From NCBI GenBank assembly GCA_030655075.1, contig JAURWE010000055.1:310001-374000 (forward strand): a stretch of 64,000 bases of DNA, in the 5' to 3' direction. This DNA is from Pararhizobium sp. GTDB lineage: Bacteria; Pseudomonadota; Alphaproteobacteria; Rhizobiales; Rhizobiaceae. A model generated the notes under the pieces. It was not told where the DNA came from. It did no database searches and saw only the letters and a list, made by a program, of their open reading frames with translations. Made by a program: the position numbers and the translations under genes. Positions 24,582 through 33,462 of the stretch are shown one piece after another. How positions within the stretch are numbered: position 1 is the first letter of the stretch; every line of letters starts with the position of its first letter.

Positions 24582-26054
24582 TCAGGCGCGATTGCGGAAA
24601 GCATCGAGCGGCACCGGCCGGTCGGGCAGTTCGATGCGGAACAAGGTGCCCGGCGTCGATTTTTCGACCAGTGCGATGGTGCCGCCATGGGCGAGCACGA
24701 GCTCGCGGGCGATGGCGAGGCCAAGGCCCGTGCCGCCAGAGCGGGCCGAACCGCGGAAGGCGGCGAAAAGGTTTTCGCGTGCCCGCTGCGGCATGCCCCG
24801 GCCGGTATCATCGACAGATATGCTGACGACGCTGCCGGTGCGCAGCGCGCTCACCGAAATGCGCCGCACCGGCAGGCTGTCGGCATCATTGGTGAGCGCC
24901 TGAACGGCGTTGCGGCAGATGTTGTGGACGACGCGGAAGAGCTGCTCGCTGTCGGCATCAACCTTCAGATCCGGCGGCACGCCAACCTCGAACTCGATGC
25001 CGGACTGTGCGTCGATTGCCAGCATTTCGCTGACTTCATCGATCAGGCCGCGCAGCTCGACGAAGCGGCGGCGGGGCTCTGCCTCGGTCGTGCGGCCGTA
25101 GGAAAGGACCTCGTTCGTATAGCCGACAGCGCGGTCGATGGTGCGCAGGAGCTTCGGCGCAAAACGCTTGACGACAGGATCATCGACGCTGGCGAGCCGG
25201 TCCGACATCAACTGGGCGGAGGCCAGGATGTTGCGCATGTCGTGGTTGATTTTGGAAACGGCGAGACCGAGATCGGCCAGGTTCTTCTGCTCTTTCAAGG
25301 TCTTTTGCAGCTGCTGCTGCATGATCGCCAGGTGACGGCCGGCAATGGCCAGTTCGTCCTTGCCTTCCGCCGGCACCAGAATGCGGGCCGGATCGGCCGG
25401 ATCTCCGGCAAAGGCTTGCATGCTCGCGGTCATCTTGCGGATCGGGTGGATCAGGATGCGGTTGATCGAGAAGAAGATCAGCGCGGCGGCGATCAGAGAA
25501 ATTGCGATCGATAGGAAGAAGACATTGCGGGCATAGACGAACATGGCATGGCGCAGGCCCCGGTCGGCCAGCACCAGCTCGATGACCATGCCGCTGTCGG
25601 CAACGGGGCCATAGATGCGCATGAGGCGGTCGCCACCGAAGATCAGCGTATCGAACGCATCGCGGATCGCGGCGGGGGCGGTGATACTGGCCAGGTCGAA
25701 CTGCTGGTCGATCGTTTGCGGCAGGTCCGAGGAGGCAACCATGCGGGTCGTGTCCTGGCGGCGCAGCACGATCGCCTTCGTGCCCGTGGCCATCAGCGTG
25801 TCGTTCTGCACCGCCTGTGGCAGTTCAACACCCTGCAGCCCATCGATGACGACGCTGGCGGCGGCGGCCGTGTTCAGCTTGTCCTCAAGCCAGCGCATCC
25901 GCATGTTGGCAACGGACGGCACGAAAATGAGCACTTCGGCGATCATCACGAACAGAAAGGTCAGCCAAAGCAGACGGCCCGACAGACCGCCGAACAGGCC
26001 GGTCTTGCGTAACGGAACGTCTTGGGTGGGCAGTGGTTCGACTTCAATGCGCAT
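24582..26054 (-). CDS. membrane sensor histidine kinase
   Basis: A 490-residue kinase. Two membrane helices (about 27-49 and 170-198) enclose a roughly 120-residue periplasmic sensor, followed by a HAMP linker (INRILIHPIRKMTASM), the H-box with His271 (SKINHDMRNILAS), and the ATPase domain with N-box HNICRNAVQAL, VDDTGRGMP (G1) and GGTGLGLAIARELV (G2). No response regulator is adjacent, so it is an orphan here. The next gene downstream is the tRNA. What it senses is unknown. Confidence 0.9.
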   Translation of the reverse strand: MRIEVEPLPTQDVPLRKTGLFGGLSGRLLWLTFLFVMIAEVLIFVPSVANMRMRWLEDKLNTAAAASVVIDGLQGVELPQAVQNDTLMATGTKAIVLRRQDTTRMVASSDLPQTIDQQFDLASITAPAAIRDAFDTLIFGGDRLMRIYGPVADSGMVIELVLADRGLRHAMFVYARNVFFLSIAISLIAAALIFFSINRILIHPIRKMTASMQAFAGDPADPARILVPAEGKDELAIAGRHLAIMQQQLQKTLKEQKNLADLGLAVSKINHDMRNILASAQLMSDRLASVDDPVVKRFAPKLLRTIDRAVGYTNEVLSYGRTTEAEPRRRFVELRGLIDEVSEMLAIDAQSGIEFEVGVPPDLKVDADSEQLFRVVHNICRNAVQALTNDADSLPVRRISVSALRTGSVVSISVDDTGRGMPQRARENLFAAFRGSARSGGTGLGLAIARELVLAHGGTIALVEKSTPGTLFRIELPDRPVPLDAFRNRA

Positions 26055-26096
26055 CGTGCTCGTTTGTCCTGCTGGCGGCGGGCAACGGGCCTTTCC

Positions 26097-27521
26097 TTAG
26101 CCGAAAAGGCGCAGGAACCGCAGGAGGCTGCGGACGAGAGGCTTTGCCGCCACCGGCGCATAATAGGACATGACGGCGCGTTTTCCAATCTCCGACATTG
26201 TCGGATAGGCAGACACATAGCCGCGCACGTGTTTCAGCTTCATGCGGTTGGTCATTGCCAGCGTCCACATGTTGATCATCTCGCCGGCGCCGGCGCCGAC
26301 AATGGCAACGCCGAGGATGCGCGTGCGGCGGTCGACGATGATCTTGATCAGGCCGGCACACTCCCCTTCCGCCTGGGCGCGGTCGTTTTCGGCAAGGGGC
26401 CAGCGCAGCACCTCGATCGCGCCTGCCGTTTCGCGCGCCTCGCGTTCGGAAAGACCAATGGTGGCGATTTCGGGCGAGGTATAGGTGGCGCGCGGCAGGA
26501 TCGTGCGGTTTTCGCGGGCGGGAAGCCGGAAGAGTATCTGCTGCAGCACCAGACCGGCGTGATAGCCGGCCACATGTGTAAACTGCAGCCCGCCCGCCGC
26601 ATCGCCGATGGCGTAGACACGGGGATTGCTGCTGCGCAGACCGGCACCGACGGCGACGCCCTTGCGATCATGCTTGATTCCGGCGGCGTCCAGACCCAGC
26701 CCGTCCAGCGATGCCGCCCGGCCGGCGGCCACCAGCAGGTCCGATCCCTCGATTTCAATTGGTCCAGCCGCAGTCTGACAGACAAGACGGACGCCGGTCC
26801 CCGTCCGCTCGACAGACTGGATGGAGGTGTCTTCGTGGAGGATCACGCCTTCCTGCCGGATGCGGTCAATGACGATGCGCGACAATTCGGGATCTTCCTT
26901 GGCCAGCGCCTTGCCGGACTGGACGACCGTGACGCGCGCACCGAGCCGCCGGTGGGCCTGCGCCATCTCCAGCCCGACGGGGCCGCCGCCGATGATCAGC
27001 AGGTGTTCCGGCAGGCGGGTCAGATCGAACAGGCTCTCATTGGTGAGATACTCCACGGTCTCAAGCCCCGGAATGGGCGGAATGAACGGCGCCGAGCCGG
27101 TGGCGATGACGAAGCGCCGGGGCCGGATGATGACGTCGCCCGCCTCGACCGTGTCCTCGCTGACAAACCGTGCGCTGGCGGAGATGACCTCGACACCGAG
27201 GCCGGTGAACCGCTCGATGGAATCGTTCGGCGCGATGGCGGCGATGACCGATTTGACCCTTTCGTTGACGGCTGAAAAATCGACCTGCGGCAAGCCGGCG
27301 GTTATGCCGAATTTCGGCGCCTCGGCGATGGCATGGGCATGTTTTGCGGCGGCGATCAGGCTCTTGGAGGGAACGCAGCCGGTATTAAGGCAGTCCCCGC
27401 CCATCCTCGCGCGCTCGACAAGCACGACCTTGACACCGAAGGCGGCCGCGCCTGCGGCGACGGAAAGCCCGCCGGAGCCGGCACCAATCACGCAGATATC
27501 GGGTGTCAGGACTGTCTTCAA
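26097..27521 (-). CDS. MerA-like FAD/NAD(P) disulfide oxidoreductase
   Basis: A 474-residue flavoprotein of the mercuric reductase/dihydrolipoamide dehydrogenase family: FAD-binding VIGAGSGGLSVAAG (about 11-24), redox-active Cys44/Cys49 in GDCLNTGCVPSK, NAD(P) site IIGGGPVGLEMA, and YAIGDAAGGLQFTHVAG. The C-terminal position that is His in dihydrolipoamide dehydrogenase is Tyr here (SAYPTMSE), as in MerA-like proteins; there is no N-terminal HMA domain or C-terminal Cys pair, so mercury reduction is doubtful. The start is TTG 27521, with AAAGGA upstream, overlapping the TVP38 stop (TTGA). The substrate is unknown. Confidence 0.88.
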   Translation of the reverse strand: MKTVLTPDICVIGAGSGGLSVAAGAAAFGVKVVLVERARMGGDCLNTGCVPSKSLIAAAKHAHAIAEAPKFGITAGLPQVDFSAVNERVKSVIAAIAPNDSIERFTGLGVEVISASARFVSEDTVEAGDVIIRPRRFVIATGSAPFIPPIPGLETVEYLTNESLFDLTRLPEHLLIIGGGPVGLEMAQAHRRLGARVTVVQSGKALAKEDPELSRIVIDRIRQEGVILHEDTSIQSVERTGTGVRLVCQTAAGPIEIEGSDLLVAAGRAASLDGLGLDAAGIKHDRKGVAVGAGLRSSNPRVYAIGDAAGGLQFTHVAGYHAGLVLQQILFRLPARENRTILPRATYTSPEIATIGLSEREARETAGAIEVLRWPLAENDRAQAEGECAGLIKIIVDRRTRILGVAIVGAGAGEMINMWTLAMTNRMKLKHVRGYVSAYPTMSEIGKRAVMSYYAPVAAKPLVRSLLRFLRLFG

Positions 27522-28297
27522 AGGCCGCGTCCTTTTTCGCCAGCGGTTCTGCTTGCCATGCGGAGCTTGCGATGGTTGCGCCATTTGCGCAACGCGAGCG
27601 GCATGGCGGCGACGAGCGCCAGAATGGCGAAGGCCAGCGTGATTTTCCACGTGGCGAAATCGGCGACCGACAAAGGTTTTCCAGCGGCTGCGGCGTCGGC
27701 AAGCGCGCTTTCCAGGCCGCAGCCGAGCCAGACATAGGCGAGCGTTCCGGGGATGATGCCAATGAAGGTGGCCAGAGCGAAGGTGCCGAGGCTGATGGCG
27801 AAGAAGGCCGGGGCGATGTTGACGACGAAGAAGGGAAAGACCGGCGCCAGCCGCAGGATCAGCAGGTAGTTGAAGGCGTCGGCCCGGAAGCCTTCTGCAA
27901 AGCGGTCGAGATAGGAGCCGGCACGGCGTTTGAGGATATCGCCAAAGGCCGTGCGGGCGGCGAGGAAGACGATGCATGCGCCGGTCGTTGCCGCCAGCAC
28001 AACGATGGCGCCGCCGGCCACGAGACCGAACAGGAAACCGGCGACGATGGTGAGGATAGAGGCGGCCGGAAGCGAGAAGGCGACGGCGAGCACATAGATT
28101 GCGAAGAAGATGGCGGCAGAGCGAACCGGATTGGCGGCGACGGCAGACTTCAGGTTTTCATTGTTGGCGCTCAGCATGTCGAGCGAGAGATAGCGCTGCA
28201 GGCCGAAGGCGTAGGCGAGCACGAGCCCGGCAAGGATCACCGCCACAGGCAGATAGCGCCCGGCGCCTGATTTTGCCTGACCTGCGGGTTCGCTCAT
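27518..28297 (-). CDS. TVP38/TMEM64 (DedA-like) membrane protein
   Basis: A 259-residue inner-membrane protein with about six hydrophobic segments and the VTT-domain features: SLPAASILTIVAGFLFG, an AARTAFGDILKRRAG loop, and LRLAPVFPFFVVNIAPAF, IGIIPGTLAYV later. DedA-like proteins act in lipid scrambling or membrane homeostasis. ATG 28297 is preferred over the longer frame to 28462. It is translationally coupled to the MerA-like gene, a pairing seen widely, which hints at joint function at the membrane. Confidence 0.87.
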   Translation of the reverse strand: MSEPAGQAKSGAGRYLPVAVILAGLVLAYAFGLQRYLSLDMLSANNENLKSAVAANPVRSAAIFFAIYVLAVAFSLPAASILTIVAGFLFGLVAGGAIVVLAATTGACIVFLAARTAFGDILKRRAGSYLDRFAEGFRADAFNYLLILRLAPVFPFFVVNIAPAFFAISLGTFALATFIGIIPGTLAYVWLGCGLESALADAAAAGKPLSVADFATWKITLAFAILALVAAMPLALRKWRNHRKLRMASRTAGEKGRGL

Positions 28298-28510
28298 GCG
28301 GTTTTTTCGCCTCCCCAGACGACATTCTGGTTCATATTTTTTTCCCGGCCAGAAACCGCAGGCCGTGTTGGAGATCCGGTTTTCCGGCTCACGCTCTACA
28401 GAAGCGTGACAACGGGCGCCAATGACGATTGATCCCTTTTTGAAACGTGCCCGTGATGGCAAGGCGGCGGCAACTCACGTTGCCGTGAAGGTAGCGAGCC
28501 TGTCAAAGAA

Positions 28511-28543
28511 AAGCCCCGAAAACCAATGCGATTTCCGAGGCTG
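28511..28543 (-). terminator. terminator of the chemoreceptor gene
   Basis: An 11-bp stem with two wobble pairs (AGCCTCGGAAA with TTTTCGGGGCT on the minus strand), followed by TTTCTTTG, placed 27 nt after the stop. Confidence 0.78.
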
Positions 28544-28569
28544 GTATTGTCTGGCCTTTACGCCTCGGT

Positions 28570-30573
28570 TCAGAATTCTTCCCAATTGTCTTTAGCGACC
28601 GCAGCACTTGCGGAGCCGCCGCCCATGGCGCGGGCAACGGGGTTGACCATGCGGCGAACCGGCGAGGCAACCGGGCGGTGATCCTGGCGGGCAACAGCCA
28701 CAGGGCGGGCGCCGGCATCGTCAAGCCGGAAGCCGGAGACGAGGTGAGCGAGGCCGCTCGCTTCAGCAGACAGCTTGTGGGTGGCGGCCGAGGTCTCCTC
28801 GACCATGGCGGCGTTCTGCTGGGTCACCTGATCCATCTGGTTGATGGCGGTGCTGACTTCCTGAAGGCCGGTTGCCTGTTCGCGGGCAGCCGTGGCGATC
28901 GAATGGATATAGTCGTTGATCTTCAGAACGCGGGTCTCGATCTCGCCGAGCGAGGAACCGGTTTCCTGCACCAGCTTGACGCCGGTCTGGACTTCTTTGC
29001 CCGACTTGGTGATCAGGCCCTTGATGTCCTTTGCCGCACTGGCAGCGCGCTGCGCCAGTTCGCGGACTTCCTGGGCGACGACGGCAAAGCCCTTGCCGGC
29101 ATCACCTGCACGGGCGGCCTCGACGCCGGCGTTCAGCGCCAGAAGGTTGGTCTGGAAAGCGATCTCGTCGATGACGCCGATGATCTGGCTGATCTCGTTG
29201 GAGGCCTGCTCGATGCGGCCCATGGCGTCGACCGCGCTGCGCACGACGGCACCGGACTGGGCAGCGTTCTGCTTGGCTTCCGTGACCAGCACGGTTGCTT
29301 CCTGGGCCCGTTCGGTCGAATTCTTGACCGCAGCGGTGATCTCTTCGAGCGCTGCGGAGGTTTCCTCAAGGGCGGCCGCCTGCTGTTCTGTGCGCTTGGA
29401 CAGGTCGTCTGCAGCCGAGCGCAGCTCGGACGAGTTTCCGGCAATGGAATCGGTCGTTGTGCGAACATCGCGCAGGGTCGATTGCAGCGTTGCGAAAGAT
29501 TCGTTGACGTTCTTCTGAAGCTCGGCAAACGCACCCTGGAAGGATCCGCTCATGCTCTGCGTCAGGTCACCTGAGGCGAGGCTGGCAACAACACGGCGGG
29601 TCTCGTTGATGCCGGCGTCGATGCCGCTCAAGAGCTCGTTGACGCTGGCGGCAAACCGGTTAAGGTCGCCGTTTTCATATTCCTTGTTAATGCGGCCGGT
29701 GAAATCACCAGCGGCAGCAGAAGCCACGACACCGGCGACACTGCTCTGCAGGTCGGCGCTCTGTTCGCGCAGGAAACCTTCATGGGCATTGAGATCGCGC
29801 ACGGCCAGAGCGTTGCGCTTAAAGATCTCGACGGCAGCGGCCATTTCGCCGATTTCGTCGGTGCGGCCGGAGAAGGGAACCTCGGTCTCCAGATTGCCGG
29901 AGGCCAGATCCTTCATCGTGCCGGTGACACGCATGATCGGCTGGCTGAGCTGTCTGGTGGCGATATAGAAGGCGGTTCCGACGCCGGCGAGAATGCCGAG
30001 ACCCGCGACCGAGAGGATCAGCAGCATCATGTTGGTCTGGAAGGCACTGATCTCGAGCTTGATGGCCTCGAGTGCTTCCATGTCGGTGGCGACGACTGCG
30101 TCGATCTCGCCCTGATAGGCCTTGCGGTTGGCGCGGTTGGCGTCGTTGTTGCCCTGCTCGTTGGCAGCCTCGATCGAGACCGCCGTGCCGAGACGCGCGG
30201 TCTCTGAACGGAACGTGTGGAATTCGGCGGTGCGCTTGACGACGGCGTCGAAGGCAGTCAGTTGCTCGGCCGGCACCAGCGGACGCCATGTGGTCAGCAG
30301 CGCATCGATCTTGCCGAGGTTCTTGTTGATGCCTTCAGCAAAAGGTGCTGCCTTTTCCATGGATTTCGCAGCGTAGATGCCGCGCGCGTCCATGACGACC
30401 GCAGTGACGAGCCGATTGAGATGTTCGCCCTTGAAGGCGCGCTCGAACGCATTGTCGAAGCTGCGCAGCTTGCTGCCGTATTCCGTGACGACCGAAATCG
30501 TCAGTCCGGTGATAACAATGGATACGAAGCTCAAAAGCCCGACGACAAGATAGATTTTTCCGCGAATTTTCAC
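28570..30573 (-). CDS. methyl-accepting chemotaxis protein with C-terminal NWEEF
   Basis: A 667-residue chemoreceptor: membrane helices at about 8-28 and 186-208 around a helical periplasmic domain, HAMP regions (GTMKDLASGNLETEVPFSG and a second copy near ETRRVVASLASGDLT), and the long cytoplasmic signalling coil with hairpin tip IGVIDEIAFQTNLLALNAGV. The last five residues, NWEEF, resemble the NWETF/NWESF tether that binds CheR and CheB on high-abundance receptors. Start is GTG 30573 with GGAG upstream. The ligand is unknown, and no che genes are nearby. Confidence 0.92.
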   Translation of the reverse strand: MKIRGKIYLVVGLLSFVSIVITGLTISVVTEYGSKLRSFDNAFERAFKGEHLNRLVTAVVMDARGIYAAKSMEKAAPFAEGINKNLGKIDALLTTWRPLVPAEQLTAFDAVVKRTAEFHTFRSETARLGTAVSIEAANEQGNNDANRANRKAYQGEIDAVVATDMEALEAIKLEISAFQTNMMLLILSVAGLGILAGVGTAFYIATRQLSQPIMRVTGTMKDLASGNLETEVPFSGRTDEIGEMAAAVEIFKRNALAVRDLNAHEGFLREQSADLQSSVAGVVASAAAGDFTGRINKEYENGDLNRFAASVNELLSGIDAGINETRRVVASLASGDLTQSMSGSFQGAFAELQKNVNESFATLQSTLRDVRTTTDSIAGNSSELRSAADDLSKRTEQQAAALEETSAALEEITAAVKNSTERAQEATVLVTEAKQNAAQSGAVVRSAVDAMGRIEQASNEISQIIGVIDEIAFQTNLLALNAGVEAARAGDAGKGFAVVAQEVRELAQRAASAAKDIKGLITKSGKEVQTGVKLVQETGSSLGEIETRVLKINDYIHSIATAAREQATGLQEVSTAINQMDQVTQQNAAMVEETSAATHKLSAEASGLAHLVSGFRLDDAGARPVAVARQDHRPVASPVRRMVNPVARAMGGGSASAAVAKDNWEEF

Positions 30574-30958
30574 GCCATTACTCCAAATTGAATGGCCTGC
30601 ACAAAATTCCGCACGTTTTGGGCTGGCTGTATGGCGCCACCCTAGCCAGATTTGGTTAACGGGGAATTTCGAAGCGCCAGGCGTGGCGTGCCGAAATAGT
30701 ACGATAAGTCATGGATGGATTCTTTGCCGGGACGATTCCAGCGCCGGTCGTGACAAACGGCCGAAAGGCCTGCGCCTGAGTGTGTTCGACACGACAGAGA
30801 CGTGACAGGAATTGACTTTTGCCAATCTTTGCACTTATAAGCCGCCCACGTCCCGTCCGGAAGGCTTTCCCGTCATAGGTTTGCCCGCGTTCGGGAACGT
30901 AACGCTCCTTGCTAAAAAGCAAACCCAAGAAGGGCCGCACACCGCGGTGTTAAAATAA
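30574..30958. other. 385-bp region between chemoreceptor gene and rpmH
   Basis: Divergent control region. The rpmH promoter lies at 30812-30841 and a roughly 118-nt leader follows, typical of ribosomal protein operons. The open frame on the minus strand at 30656-30940 has no ribosome-binding site and no protein-like composition and is not accepted. Confidence 0.6.
30812..30841 (+). promoter_or_regulatory. sigma-70 promoter of rpmH-rnpA-yidC
   Basis: TTGACT at 30812-30817 and TATAAG at 30836-30841 with an 18-nt spacer, a near-consensus housekeeping promoter about 118 bp before the rpmH start. Confidence 0.75.
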
Positions 30959-31096
30959 ATGACGAAGCGTACCTACCAACCATCCAAGCTTGTTCGCAAG
31001 CGCCGTCACGGTTTCCGTGCACGTCTGTCTACCAAGGGCGGCCTCAAGGTCTTGTCCGCACGCCGCGCTCGCGGCCGTAAGCGTCTGTCGGCTTAA
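30959..31096 (+). CDS. rpmH: 50S ribosomal protein L34
   Basis: A 45-residue, Arg/Lys-rich ribosomal protein reading MTKRTYQPSKLVRKRRHGF and then the conserved FRARLSTKGG and VLSARRARGRKRLSA, all hallmarks of L34. ATG at 30959, stop TAA at 31094-31096. It heads the classic rpmH-rnpA-yidC order, 33 bp before rnpA. Confidence 0.97.
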   Translation: MTKRTYQPSKLVRKRRHGFRARLSTKGGLKVLSARRARGRKRLSA

Positions 31097-31129
31097 GCGC
31101 CGTCCGGCCCCAATAGAGATTGCGGGCGA

Positions 31130-31519
31130 ATGACGTCAAGCAAATCAGAAAATACTGTCGGGCGGTTGAAAAACCGGCCGCAGTTTCTTGCCGTGCGCAA
31201 TGGCGAGAAGCGCAAGGGGGCTCTCTTTCTTCTCGAGGTTCTCGACCGCAAGGAGCCCGATACCCCGGCGCGGGCGGGTTTTACAGTCACCAAGAAGCAT
31301 GGCAACGCCGTTGAGCGAAATCGCATGCGCCGCCGCCTCAAAGAGGCGGTGCGGCTATCTGCCGGGTTTGCAATGCGCCCCGGACACGACTATGTCATTG
31401 TCGCCAGACGCGACCTGCTGACCGCTCCCTTCGAGCGCATCAAGACCTGCCTCTGCGATCGCATTGAAAACCAGCCGAAACCGAAACGGCCAGCAACAGC
31501 CGCTTCCAGGGACGAATGA
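31130..31519 (+). CDS. rnpA: ribonuclease P protein component
   Basis: A 129-residue basic protein that helps the RNase P RNA trim tRNA 5' ends. It holds the family RNR-like signature (TKKHGNAVERNRMRRRLKEAVR, in part, about residues 54-75), the N-terminal LKNRPQFLAVR and the central GHDYVIVARRDLL. Start ATG follows a GGGCGA region; the stop overlaps the yidC start by 4 nt. The yidD gene found here in many bacteria is absent. Confidence 0.95.
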   Translation: MTSSKSENTVGRLKNRPQFLAVRNGEKRKGALFLLEVLDRKEPDTPARAGFTVTKKHGNAVERNRMRRRLKEAVRLSAGFAMRPGHDYVIVARRDLLTAPFERIKTCLCDRIENQPKPKRPATAASRDE

Positions 31520-33315
31520 TGGAAAAAAACCGCAACTACTTCGTGGCGATTGCACTGTCGGTGCTGATCCTTATCGCTTGGCAGTTCCTGTACGTGAACC
31601 CCAAGATCGAGCGCGAGCGCATCCTGGCCGAGGCGCAGAAGGCAACCCAGCAGACGACCGCCGAAGGACAAACCCCTGCCGTGTCCGGCGGCGAGACCGT
31701 CACCAGCGGCGGAACGGCCGTCGTGCCGGGCGGAACCGAGACCCGCGACGAGGCTGTCAGCAAAGCCGCGCGCATCAAGATCGATACGCCGGCGCTCAGT
31801 GGTTCCATCAACCTGAAGGGCGCGCGTTTCGACGACCTGAAGCTGAAGGAATATCACGAGACGGTTGACAACAAGAGCCCGATCATCACGCTTTTCAGCC
31901 CATCGGAGACGCCGGACGGCTACTTCACCGAGATCGGCTATATCGGCAATGCCGAAAGCGGAACGGTGCCCAACGACAAGACCGTGTGGACGGCGGCTGC
32001 AAACCAGACGCTGACCAACGCGACGCCCCTGACGCTGACCTTCACCAACGAGAAGGGCGTCGTCTTTACCCGCACCATCTCGGTCGACGACCACTACATG
32101 TTCACGGTCAACGACAAGATCGACAATGGCAGCGGCGCGCCGATCAACGTTTCGGCCTATGGCCGCGTGACCCGCTACAACAAGCCGACGACACCGAGCG
32201 TCTACGTTCTGCATGAAGGCTTCATCGGCGTCATCGGCGAACACGGCCTCAACGAAATTGCCTATGGCAAGGTCGAAAACGACGTTCCGGTAAAGCATGA
32301 AAAGGCCACGTCCGGCTGGCTCGGCATCACCGACAAGTACTGGGCTGCCGCAATCGTGCCGCCGCAGACCTTGGCCTACAATTCGAAGTACGAGCATTTC
32401 ACCGATGGTCGCCCGCGCTTCCAGGCGGATTACCAGCAGGATGCGGTGACGATCGCCGCCGGCCAGTCTTCAGACATCAAGACGCTGCTGTTTGCCGGCG
32501 CCAAGCAGGTACCGCTCGTCGATGGCTATGAGAAGTCCTACGCCATTCCGCAGTTCGACCTTCTGATCGACTGGGGCTGGTTCTATTTCATCACCAAGCC
32601 GATGTTCAAGATGATGGATTTCTTCTTCCGCTTCTTCGGCAATTTCGGCCTCGCCATCCTGACCACGACCGTCGTCGTCAAGCTTCTCTTCTTCCCGCTC
32701 GCCAGCAAGCAGTATGCGTCGATGGCGAACATGAAGAAGGTTCAGCCGAAGATGGAAGAGCTGAAGGCCAAGCACGGCGATGACAAGATGGCGCTGCAGC
32801 AGGCGATGATGCAGCTCTACAAGGACGAGAAGATCAACCCGATTGCCGGTTGCTGGCCGATCGCGCTGCAGATCCCGGTGTTCTTCGCGCTCTACAAGGT
32901 GATCTACGTCACCATCGAAATGCGCCACGCACCGTTCTTCGGCTGGATCCAGGATCTGTCGGCGCCGGATCCGACCTCGCTGTTCAACCTGTTCGGCCTG
33001 CTTCCCTATGATGTGCCACATGCGCTGATGATCGGCGTCTGGCCGCTCATCATGGGTGTCACCATGTTCCTGCAGATGCGCATGAACCCGACACCGCCGG
33101 ATCCGACCCAGGCGATGCTGTTCACCTGGATGCCCGTCGTCTTCACCTTCATGCTGTCGACTTTCCCGGCCGGCCTGGTGATCTACTGGGCTTGGAACAA
33201 CACGCTGTCGATCCTGCAGCAGGCTTTCATCATGAAGCGCCAAGGTGTGAAGGTGGAACTCTTCGACAATCTGAAGGGATTGTTCAGCCGGAAGAAACCG
33301 GACGCGGCCAGCTAG
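31516..33315 (+). CDS. yidC: membrane protein insertase YidC
   Basis: A 599-residue inner-membrane insertase. An N-terminal anchor helix (NYFVAIALSVLILIAWQFLY) is followed by a linker and a large periplasmic beta domain (about 85-360), then five conserved helices with GNFGLAILTTTVVVKLLFFPL, a cytoplasmic coiled loop (MKKVQPKMEELKAKHGDDK), PIAGCWPIALQIPVFFALYK and the C-terminal WMPVVFTFMLSTFPAGLVIYW. Length is typical of Gram-negative YidC. Coupled to rnpA (ATGA). Confidence 0.97.
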   Translation: MMEKNRNYFVAIALSVLILIAWQFLYVNPKIERERILAEAQKATQQTTAEGQTPAVSGGETVTSGGTAVVPGGTETRDEAVSKAARIKIDTPALSGSINLKGARFDDLKLKEYHETVDNKSPIITLFSPSETPDGYFTEIGYIGNAESGTVPNDKTVWTAAANQTLTNATPLTLTFTNEKGVVFTRTISVDDHYMFTVNDKIDNGSGAPINVSAYGRVTRYNKPTTPSVYVLHEGFIGVIGEHGLNEIAYGKVENDVPVKHEKATSGWLGITDKYWAAAIVPPQTLAYNSKYEHFTDGRPRFQADYQQDAVTIAAGQSSDIKTLLFAGAKQVPLVDGYEKSYAIPQFDLLIDWGWFYFITKPMFKMMDFFFRFFGNFGLAILTTTVVVKLLFFPLASKQYASMANMKKVQPKMEELKAKHGDDKMALQQAMMQLYKDEKINPIAGCWPIALQIPVFFALYKVIYVTIEMRHAPFFGWIQDLSAPDPTSLFNLFGLLPYDVPHALMIGVWPLIMGVTMFLQMRMNPTPPDPTQAMLFTWMPVVFTFMLSTFPAGLVIYWAWNNTLSILQQAFIMKRQGVKVELFDNLKGLFSRKKPDAAS

Positions 33316-33336
33316 CGTCGTTTCAAGATAACCATC

Positions 33337-33366
33337 AGGCCCCGGAAATTTCCGGGGCCTTTTTCT
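33337..33366 (+). terminator. yidC terminator
   Basis: A perfect 24-nt palindrome (AGGCCCCGGAAA and its complement) followed by TTTTTC, 21 nt after the yidC stop. Confidence 0.93.
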
Positions 33367-33462
33367 TGCCTTGCGACACGATTGCGTCGTAGAGGCGTGC
33401 GCGAAGGCAGACGGCGGTGGTAAGCTGCCGCTTCCCGCACTCCACATCCGGAATCCCACGCC

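Noticed and set aside
27522..27977. Upstream extension of the MerA-like flavoprotein
   Set aside because: It reads through the TVP38 gene in a different frame; the FAD-binding motif starts ten residues after TTG 27521.
30656..30940. 94-codon frame in the rpmH leader region
   Set aside because: No ribosome-binding site, Arg-rich composition, and it overlaps the rpmH promoter on the opposite strand.
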